Source of the DNA: Byssothecium circinans | Taxonomy: Eukaryota; Ascomycota; Dothideomycetes; Pleosporales; Massarinaceae | Length of the DNA stretch: 20,988 nt | Assembly: GCA_010015675.1 (NCBI GenBank) | Contig: ML977018.1 | Span: 396,187 to 417,174 of the forward strand | Reading direction: 5' to 3' | Shown here: positions 7,970 to 15,156 of the stretch, piece by piece | Numbering within the stretch: position 1 is the stretch's first letter | How the letters are laid out: each line of letters starts with the position of its first letter | Translations under genes and position numbers: made by a program | The notes under the pieces: model-generated | What the model saw: the letters and a program-made list of their open reading frames with translations, nothing else | What the model was told of the DNA's origin: nothing | Databases searched by the model: none

Positions 7970-9556
7970 TTATTCAAGATCAGCCCAGACCGTGTGCCTC
8001 AACTGACGAGTCTTATCTTCCCAAAGCTGGAGGAAATCGTCCCCAAAGCCGTCTGTAGCCCATAGCTCGAGTATCCTCAGGTTTGGGAAATGCGCCTTCT
8101 GGTCTTCAGCAATCGTGGCGAGCCAGCCAAGAAGGGAGTCGCTGGGATAGATAATGCCGAGATGCTCCAGATTGGGAGGAAGAACATTGGAGGTTGGCTC
8201 CAGCTTAGCGTGGTCAAGGGTTTGGCCTCTCTCAATCAGGAGATCTTGAGGTACCACGAGCCTTTTTAGGTTGGCAAAGGTGGCGAGCGTAGGAGCAGAT
8301 CGAACATCGCTCAACCAGGACGGATTGTCGAGACCTTGGTCCTTTGTATCTTGATGAACTTCCATCGTCAAGCTTTCTAATGAGCCAGCGAAATTGGAAA
8401 GATTCTGGATCAAATAATCAAATGAAGCACGTCTACAACCAGGTTCGACTAAGGCCTGCTTGTGCGTTTGTGGTATTAAATCATCATTCCATATCCACCT
8501 CCGGTTGTTGAAGCTCATTTGCAATACCTTCAAACAAGGAAGCGATTGCAAGAACTCGCCCATATGTCGATAAAGCATCGGAAGGATAGGACCCGCGGTG
8601 CCAAATAACGATAAGGTCCTTAAGTCGATAGTAGCAGCGGTGATGCTTGAAGTGGTCTTTCCGTTGGTATGATAGTCGGTGAAGGAGGACTTATTATCGA
8701 TGTGGACGCTTTGAAGCTCTGGCAGGTCTAGGATCGCGCTGTGATCGCTCGATGAACAGATTGAAATATGCTTTAAATGAGAGAGCCCGCGAACATCTTG
8801 CAGGTGGAGAGCGGCTGTGTAGAGCAATGGCTCGAAAAAATTATTCCTGTACATTCCTAGTGGGTTGAAGTCTCCTGACCACCGTTCTCGACTATCGGGA
8901 TTCTTGTTTTTTGCCACGCAAATAGACAACTTCCGCAAAGGTGGAGACAGGGCAAGCAGAAGCCCAGCTAACGCAGGTTCGCCACCCTGTGTGACCTCTA
9001 TCAGCCATGATGAAGACCAGATATCGGTCATATTCTGAAGTTGAAGGCCGCAATCGACTAGGAAGGGTTCCAAATCCATGTTCTTTGGGTTTGGAACAGA
9101 CCGTTTCGTAGTCGTCAAGTCGAGATCCTTGACCATCTCCAGAAGGTTCGGGCAGCCAATTGCGGTGCGGAGGAACAGCAAGACAATCGACTCGCAGCTG
9201 TAATGAACTTCGGGAAGACAAGGCGACTCGTAAAGTACCTCCCGGGTCACAGCAACGAAACGACGCGACACGAGCGCGAGACTTGCTAGATCGCCCATTG
9301 CTTGCTCCGAAGTTTCGTTCTCGTATCGCAGCATACCAACAACTTTAAGCAGCAGCTCATCGGCAAGCCGCTCAATTGGCGCCATTGTAGTTGGATCGCG
9401 TCTGCCGGGTTCCTGAAGGGGCTCCGTTTGCTTGGACAGTGATGTAACTTGCTGTAGATGTGGGTTTGAGGGAGAGACGGGCGACATTGTGGGAGTAGGT
9501 GGTCGAGAGTGCGGCGAGCCGGGCTGCTCGAGGAGTCGATGATTTAGTCGATGCAT
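7970..9556 (-). CDS. F-box/leucine-rich protein, likely C-terminally truncated (copy 2)
   Basis: A 528-residue frame with the ATG at 9556. The F-box is at about 61-107 (IERLADELLLKVVGML, then LASLALVSRRFVAVTREVLY). A proline/serine-rich leader of about 57 residues precedes it, so an internal ATG at residue 58 (MAPIERL) is an alternative start. The F-box would bind Skp1 in an SCF ubiquitin ligase, and the following weak leucine-rich segments (for example LPPNLEHLGII and FPNLRILELW) would select substrates. The frame stops at TAA (7970-7972) after VWADLE. The same frame then stays open for 54 codons to a TGA at 7805, and begins VGIEVRIRHLDPARERAF. The intact paralog reads VWDYLKDIGIKVHGLG at this point, so the stop sits inside a conserved segment. 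The product is probably short by seven or more residues. Whether it still works is unknown. Confidence 0.8.
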   Translation of the reverse strand: MHRLNHRLLEQPGSPHSRPPTPTMSPVSPSNPHLQQVTSLSKQTEPLQEPGRRDPTTMAPIERLADELLLKVVGMLRYENETSEQAMGDLASLALVSRRFVAVTREVLYESPCLPEVHYSCESIVLLFLRTAIGCPNLLEMVKDLDLTTTKRSVPNPKNMDLEPFLVDCGLQLQNMTDIWSSSWLIEVTQGGEPALAGLLLALSPPLRKLSICVAKNKNPDSRERWSGDFNPLGMYRNNFFEPLLYTAALHLQDVRGLSHLKHISICSSSDHSAILDLPELQSVHIDNKSSFTDYHTNGKTTSSITAATIDLRTLSLFGTAGPILPMLYRHMGEFLQSLPCLKVLQMSFNNRRWIWNDDLIPQTHKQALVEPGCRRASFDYLIQNLSNFAGSLESLTMEVHQDTKDQGLDNPSWLSDVRSAPTLATFANLKRLVVPQDLLIERGQTLDHAKLEPTSNVLPPNLEHLGIIYPSDSLLGWLATIAEDQKAHFPNLRILELWATDGFGDDFLQLWEDKTRQLRHTVWADLE

Positions 9557-10431
9557 CACAACTCTTTGGCTGCACAGTTCACTTTGGACTCAAACTTTCT
9601 AGGCGGTTGATGCAAGCTTAGCGGTGGTGACGGAGAGCGTCTGGTTGTTGTTTGTCGTGGTGAGGTGAAGATGAGGGGAGGCAGTGATATCGGCGCTAAC
9701 CCAAAGTGGATAGTGCGCACGTGCAGCATCATTCACGCCAAGGTCCATACCATGCGCATGTGAGGAAGCCCACGGTTACATGAGTAAATTATCAGAATGC
9801 GTTGCTACTCTCAGTGGGTTGATATATTGATGATGACTTGTTATGGACAACCCATAGGCGTAGTTTGTTGGTATTAATATACGTAAAAAGGTCCGTGGGT
9901 AATAAGTGTTAAGCTGCTGTAGTCAAGCACGAAGCTACGCCTGATGTGGACCTTCGTGCTTGGCAGTCTTGTCCCCTACTCTCGAGCACCGTCTCCGACT
10001 CTACACTAGTTAGATCATTGTGCATCTGTGCAAGTATTTTTTGTTCCTACTTTACGTCCGGATACCCGCACAAGCTAGACGACAGTGAACATTAACTTGA
10101 TCATTGCTAATATTTAGAAGCTTGCTTGCACATATAACGACCGCGTCACAAATGTTTTGACACGCGACCTTGTAAGGGTTGTAATTTTTTTTGATGCAGA
10201 TAGTAATATCTTTTATGCAAAGACGATCTCTGGAATTGACAAGATGAAAATTGACCCTTCATGTGAGGGATTGTGTATTGTATCTACCATAAATGACCCT
10301 TGACGAGGCCTATCTCCCAAAAACTCAATACCCCAGGGATGAACTCGACACTTGGAAAACCACAGAGAATTACACCAACTCAGCTCCTGTCCGCCATTAG
10401 CCTTTTTCCAGGCCAACTCCTAGGACCTCGC
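9557..10431. other. Intergenic region between F-box copies 2 and 3
   Basis: About 875 bases containing the upstream region of copy 2 and the 3' side of copy 3. No TATA element stands out near the copy 2 start. It is AT-rich in the middle and holds an 11-base perfect inverted repeat (listed separately). A second, imperfect pair around CGCGTCA and TGACACGCG lies near 10143-10176. No supported gene. Confidence 0.45.
9924..9962. repeat. Perfect 11-base inverted repeat (hairpin)
   Basis: CAAGCACGAAG at 9924-9934 and its reverse complement CTTCGTGCTTG at 9952-9962 are separated by 17 bases. It lies about 370 bases from the start of F-box copy 2 and 470 bases from the end of copy 3. It could be a protein-binding palindrome, an RNA hairpin or the mark of a small insertion; nothing in the sequence decides. 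Confidence 0.6.
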
Positions 10432-11973
10432 TCAGTCCAGAACCGCTGTCCCCAGCCCATGAACCTTGATGCCAATGTCCTTCAAGTAGTCCCAAACAAA
10501 GTCGCCGAAATCGAAGTCGCCGGCCCAACTAGTCTCAGCTTCCTCAATCTCGCCCGTCTCAACAGTCTGCACTTCCCACTTGATGCGAGTATCCGTTACC
10601 ATGTATTCCGTACGATGGCGGAGTCGAAAGCTAATGTCCGTCAAGCTTGGGTGTTGATGTTTGTTGTTTACTAAATGATTCATGTACCTCTTCACTGCAT
10701 GCGTACTATCGAAGATGTCGATGCTCTCGATTGAGACTGGGAGAACGCAAGTGGCGAGAGACTGATGAGCAGCGAAGAACATCTCTTGGGGTCCTTTCAG
10801 GTGGCGGAGTCGGGGAAGTCGCGTGAAGGACTGTGCTGGCCATACATCATTTCCCAAATGAAAGGCCAATATGCGGTTGCTGAGGCTTGTTGTATTGAGG
10901 CTTGTTGTATCGATTGATAATGTCTCCAAAGATTCGCTAGCAATCATTTTCGTTGGAAAACCAAAGTCGATACGGTTGTTGGTGAATGTGTGACGATCCA
11001 GTGGTAAGAGCCACAGTGTTAAGGATCGCAGGTTCGCAAACTTGGGAACAAGATCTCCAAGAACTTTGGATGCGGCTCTGGGGAAAAACACAGACCCGGG
11101 GGAACAGAGAAACGGGTCCACGTCAACCGTAAAAGTGTGTATCTGGTTCGTGAAAAATAACTTTTCAAGTTGATCTGACGTCTCTTGGAACTTAGGGACT
11201 GATGTACGGTGTGAGACTACGAGTCTGACTTCTTTCAATCCTGGGAGCCAATAAAACGGAGCTGGGAGCACGTTGGACGATCTAATGCTCTCCAGGGTCG
11301 CAATTTTGGAAAGAATCGAAGACTCCCCCGACATGCACCCGAACAGCGAGGTCAGAGAAAAGGTCTCCGGAATCTTGAGCTTCGTTGTATGCTCGTCATC
11401 GTGGTATCGGACAGTCTGTGTGCGAAAGAGATCCAGGGCCAGATGTCCAAGTCTCGAGGTAAGGGTGAGCAGAATGCCGACCATTGCTTGATTGCTGCCA
11501 TTCCGATACCGGGACATCCACTCGTCGTCAAATACCGTTGTGCTATGCTCGCGACGTATCTTTGCACAGAAAGCTTCTCCGAGTACAAGCATCGCTTCCC
11601 GGGAGCCTTCACTGCCATCTGGAAAGATTCCCTTGCTTTTCCGTGTCATTTGTCCTCGTTCGTTGCTAATTGGGGTATAGAAGCTTTCCTTCAGGCTTAA
11701 CTCGCAGCTTTGAACACGTTTCGCAAGCTCGGGTCGCTCCAAGAAGGTCCGCACAAGCTTTGCGATGCGTGGAAAGTCGATGACATCCTCCTTGAGGTTC
11801 TGAATGACGATGGATCGGAAAAGCGCGTCCTGGGAGATGGGTCGCAGGCGGCGGCATACGAGTGAGAGGCTTTTGAGCGCAGAATAGCCTTCCTTGAAGT
11901 CATCCGATGAGGGGCGGAGATTCGTCGTGACGTTAAGCAGGAGCTCATCGGAAAGATCGAGTAGATCCGTCAT
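10432..11973 (-). CDS. F-box/leucine-rich protein (copy 3, intact)
   Basis: An uninterrupted, intronless frame of 513 residues with the ATG at 11973, directly before an F-box at about 4-53 (LLDLSDELLLNVTTNL, then LKSLSLVCRRLRPISQDALF). The F-box is expected to bind Skp1 of an SCF ubiquitin ligase. The remaining 460 residues hold irregular leucine-rich segments (SRLGHLALDLF, ANLRSLTLWLLPL, HPSLTDISFRL) that would bind the target; no target can be named. It shares LVCRRLRPIAQ-type sequence, the RPELAKRVQ segment and the C-terminal VWDYLKDIGIKV segment with its neighbours, so the four copies are one family. It is the only copy here without a visible defect and serves as the reference for the others. 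A 15-base tandem repeat at 10882-10911 doubles the residues NTTSL. Confidence 0.88.
   Translation of the reverse strand: MTDLLDLSDELLLNVTTNLRPSSDDFKEGYSALKSLSLVCRRLRPISQDALFRSIVIQNLKEDVIDFPRIAKLVRTFLERPELAKRVQSCELSLKESFYTPISNERGQMTRKSKGIFPDGSEGSREAMLVLGEAFCAKIRREHSTTVFDDEWMSRYRNGSNQAMVGILLTLTSRLGHLALDLFRTQTVRYHDDEHTTKLKIPETFSLTSLFGCMSGESSILSKIATLESIRSSNVLPAPFYWLPGLKEVRLVVSHRTSVPKFQETSDQLEKLFFTNQIHTFTVDVDPFLCSPGSVFFPRAASKVLGDLVPKFANLRSLTLWLLPLDRHTFTNNRIDFGFPTKMIASESLETLSIDTTSLNTTSLSNRILAFHLGNDVWPAQSFTRLPRLRHLKGPQEMFFAAHQSLATCVLPVSIESIDIFDSTHAVKRYMNHLVNNKHQHPSLTDISFRLRHRTEYMVTDTRIKWEVQTVETGEIEEAETSWAGDFDFGDFVWDYLKDIGIKVHGLGTAVLD
10882..10911. repeat. 15-base in-frame tandem repeat
   Basis: GAGGCTTGTTGTATT at 10882-10896 is followed by GAGGCTTGTTGTATC at 10897-10911. 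It lies inside F-box copy 3 and produces a five-residue repeat (TTSLN TTSLS). The length keeps frame. Confidence 0.75.
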
Positions 11974-12465
11974 GTTTTGTTGCCGTGCTCCGAGAGCCGC
12001 CGTTGTGGAAGGAAACTTGTCGTTGTGAGGGAGCGAGGTGGACGAAGTAGAAGTTATGGGGGTTTAAGGCTTAAGGCGAGGAAGGCGGGGACAATCGCAG
12101 CGTGTTACGTCAGCGGTACCATAGGTAAACGCTTAGGAAAGAGCGCGTTTGTCAAAGGGCTCCCTTTACCTTTAGATTAGTGCGTCGCTCTCTTAAATGC
12201 CTAAGGACTATCAAAACGGGATCGAACCGCGTAATGAAGGTGCATGTAAAAGGAATAACGCTAGAAGCTAGGATGAATATTCGGTTGATTCTTAGAACGC
12301 AGTCAGGCAGGTTGCAGTACTACATACATGCGCTGGATGAAATATGCTGGGAATATCGCTGAGTCCATCATTCGTCTTGAAAAGATTCTACACGATATCT
12401 TCTCCGATGACTGGGCTCTTGAAACGCATTACTCCAGCAATCTCCTCAATGTCTATTCCCACCGT
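11974..12465. other. Intergenic region between F-box copies 3 and 4
   Basis: About 490 bases with the upstream region of copy 3 and the 3' side of copy 4. I see no TATA box at a usual distance from the copy 3 ATG, and no RNA gene, repeat or coding frame that can be supported. Confidence 0.4.
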
Positions 12466-13971
12466 TCACCCGTATACCCTTTTCAAACATTTGTATCCCT
12501 TTAACTTCTCCGTGACATGCACGCCACTACCTCGAATGCCATTCCTGATTCCTTCTATCTCATGGTCCTCCATATCTGTCAGAGGCTTCACTCCATTCTC
12601 AAAAGGTTCATTGGCCTCGGGATCCCGCCACAGAACGATCTCTCGCAGATTCGGGTACTTGCTGGGCTCCTTGCAAATGTTCTCGGCTATACCTTTGCGA
12701 TTCTTCTAGTTGATGAACTCCAGACGTTCAACGAGATGTAGCGTGGGGCTTGGGTGGGCAGCCTGTGTCGGGTCAAGTTGTCCTATAATATCTCGTGGCC
12801 ATTCAGCCAGAGCCTCTTCTGGAACGATAAGGTGTCGTAGCATTGGCAACCGATGTAATGTGGTGATTGGGGTAGGTCGTTGAAGGTCTTCAACAGACAC
12901 TGCAGTCGTACCAATGAAGAGTTTTTCGACGGAATCATTCCGAAGGAGACGCATGAGTCTGGCAAATGACTCATACTCAAACTCATGATTCACTCCACCA
13001 TATAGGCAGATAGTGAGATTGATGAGGCTCCGCAGCCTCTGAAGAAGACAATAGAGGTAACACATGCTAGGATCGTCGAGGAATGGTTCTTCCTGCTCGT
13101 GAGACTCTCCATAGGGTCCTTCGTCAAACTCGTCCTGGAGCGCGATGTAATGCATGTCGACCATGAGGGTTCTGATTCCTGAATAATCGTGATGATCGTC
13201 GCTTGCAGGTGGAAAGGTGACCAACTCCAAGTTGTCATGCGGTGTGTTGTAACCATTTCTCATATCAAAGCGAATATCGCAGAGTGAAGGTAGCCTGTAG
13301 ACGAATATCGGGAGGAGCTCGTGGGATGTAATTGATCGGATCTGCGGCCATGCAGAAATCCGGGGCTGTGCGACAATATTGTACCTTGAACCGAGCAGTT
13401 CGAAGAAGTCAACATATCCTGGCGCATCCATTAGATTCACACTGCTGAAGGGGCATTGCTGGATACCAAGACTGATCAGAGCCGGCACCAAGGCCAAGAT
13501 CAGGCCGCACAAAGCAGATTCGTGGCAGCGGGTAACTGAATCATCCAAGGATTCATCGAACTCAGGAAACAAGGCATTGGTTTGCTTGAAGTGTTCCTGT
13601 ACGATTCTCCAATCCTCTTCGCTCCATTCACATGTGCAACTCTCGCCAGCCGAGGCATCAATACTCGACTTCCGGCAAATGGGTTGATGGTCGACGCGAC
13701 GACCGGAGTAGGTCATATCGAGGTTCCTAACTTTCTTCGCAAGATCTGGTCGCTCAATCAGGGTCCGAGCCAAGCAGAAAATAGCTCCACGATGGGACAA
13801 GTTGGCTGAGACGCCCACGGTAGGGGAGTCATGAAGGAGTTCCTGAGCAATGGGCTTGAACCGGCGTGACACCAGCGCGAAATTATAGAGGGTTTTCTAT
13901 CGGGCTTTGCCTTCGAAATGGGTTGCGAATTCGAGTAGAAGCTCGTCGGCGAGCTCGTCGAGACGCGTCAT
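12466..13971 (-). pseudogene. F-box/leucine-rich gene with two in-frame TAG codons (copy 4)
   Basis: From an ATG at 13971 the frame encodes MTRLDELADELLLEFATHFEG, meets TAG at codon 25 (13897-13899), and continues KTLYNFALVSRRFKPIAQELL, completing the F-box. It stays open to TAG at codon 422 (12706-12708) after RLEFIN, then continues KNRKGIAENIC and YPNLREIVLW to a TGA at 12466. The total is 501 codons, close to 513 and 528 in the paralogs. Sequence on both sides of each stop matches them (LVSRRF versus LVCRRL; RPDLAKKVR versus RPELAKRVQ; YPNLREIVLW versus FPNLRILELW). No frameshift is needed. No plausible GT-AG pair removes either stop. After the first stop the next in-frame ATG is near 13716, past the F-box. 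Most likely a recently killed gene; stop readthrough is the alternative. A CAG-to-TAG change would explain both stops. Confidence 0.85.
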
Positions 13972-14304
13972 CTTCAGTCGCTATCCGTACGATACGTGGA
14001 AAGAGGGTCTAGCACTCGGATGAAATGTAGGGAAAGCGTAGCCGCGGGAGGTGCGCGTTACTGGAGGCTCTCGTGGATGGGTGATGGAGATGGTCAAGAA
14101 GATAGGGTTAGATGAGGTAGCCAGAGACTTCAGGAAGTGAAGGGTGCTGACGTAACCAAGCAAACGCGGAAGGATCGACCCTGAAGAGCGCAGAGCGTAC
14201 CCCAGATTTGAGGGGATACATAGCGACATGTCAAAACTCCAGCAACACTTAATATAGCCCATCCCGGGTATACTAGCCCATAGACGCACAGCAGCCGCCC
14301 CACA
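13972..14304. other. Intergenic region upstream of F-box copy 4
   Basis: 333 bases between the GNAT gene stop and the copy 4 start. A TATATTAAG-like stretch read on minus near 14247-14255 is about 280 bases upstream of the ATG, further than usual for a core promoter. No gene or repeat seen. Confidence 0.35.
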
Positions 14305-14970
14305 TTACCTCTCAATCAAATCCCCGAGCCACGGCATAATCCCAACGCCCTCCAACTCCTCCTCCTCCACCCCCAAACTAAAAACCCACCCTCTCACAAA
14401 CCCCACGCCAGGCGCCAACCCATCAATCGCCCTCATCCCCCTATCTACCCACCCCATCCGTCTAAACGTACTCTTGCTCTTTTCATTCTCCGGATGACAA
14501 TACCCCAAGAACTGTTTCTGCCCCTTCGCCTCCTGAAAATGCTTCAGTAACGCAGTCGCAGCTTCAGTAGCATATCCCTTCCCCGTAAACGGCGTCAGGA
14601 AAGTAAATCCAACGTCGGGGAGAGTCGGTGCGCCTGGGTTTCTTCGCAGTTTCATTGAGACTAGGCCGATTTTGGTGTAGGTCTCGAGGAGCTCGGGGAT
14701 GGGGAGGGCTGATAGCGAGGTAGATGACGGGGTTTTCACGCGGACGATGTAGCGGCCGTAGCCAGTGGAATCAATCTCTTGGTTGTTGAGGTCGATGTTC
14801 TTGCGTGCTGTTTCGTGGTCGGGGATCTCTGCTGCTATGCCTCCGTTCGCGACGTGGACGTTTGGGTCATTTGTGAGGTCGACGAAGAGATCGCAGTGAG
14901 AGTTGCGCGATGAGATGAAGTGGGAGAGCGTTAGACGGGGTGTGTCGATGTGGAAGCTGGGGTCCGGCAT
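14305..14970 (-). CDS. GNAT-family N-acetyltransferase (RimJ/RimL type)
   Basis: An intact 221-residue frame with the ATG at 14970. It starts FHIDTPRLTL, the usual first strand of the Acetyltransf_3 group. Residues 119-145 (DVGFTFLTPFTGKGYATEAATALLKHF is the region; key part FTGKGYATEA) form motif A, whose Q/R-x-x-G-x-G/A loop binds the pyrophosphate of acetyl-CoA. Residues 159-174 (HPENEKSKSTFRRMGW) form motif B, the equivalent of the common NPENxxSxxxxxKxGF. The protein should transfer an acetyl group from acetyl-CoA to an amine; the substrate cannot be told and need not be a ribosomal protein. No signal peptide or membrane segment is seen, so it is probably cytosolic. It is a single-exon gene, about 330 bases from the F-box copy 4 start. 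The codon use appears C-rich in the last third, unlike the neighbours. Confidence 0.9.
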   Translation of the reverse strand: MPDPSFHIDTPRLTLSHFISSRNSHCDLFVDLTNDPNVHVANGGIAAEIPDHETARKNIDLNNQEIDSTGYGRYIVRVKTPSSTSLSALPIPELLETYTKIGLVSMKLRRNPGAPTLPDVGFTFLTPFTGKGYATEAATALLKHFQEAKGQKQFLGYCHPENEKSKSTFRRMGWVDRGMRAIDGLAPGVGFVRGWVFSLGVEEEELEGVGIMPWLGDLIER

Positions 14971-15156
14971 GGTTGAAGTTGATAGTTGCCTAGGTACAGG
15001 ACCGTTTGGTGGGAGTGGTGTCTTAGGCTTCTTGGGGTGCTGCGTGCTTAAATTCGGTATTCGCAGGTACCCACAACCCGCGCATGAGCATCTCCCTCCA
15101 ATGAATCATTTCTATGCAGGGCTTCTGCGGTATTCATTCTGACTCATCTCACCGGA

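Noticed and set aside
12660..12740. Intron that would remove the TAG at 12706-12708
   Set aside because: The only nearby pair (GTCTGG to AGGTATAG) would be about 39 bases with a poor donor and would delete sequence conserved with the paralogs.
14903..15142. Plus-strand frame overlapping the GNAT start
   Set aside because: It is antisense to the well-supported acetyltransferase over its first part and has no motif of its own.
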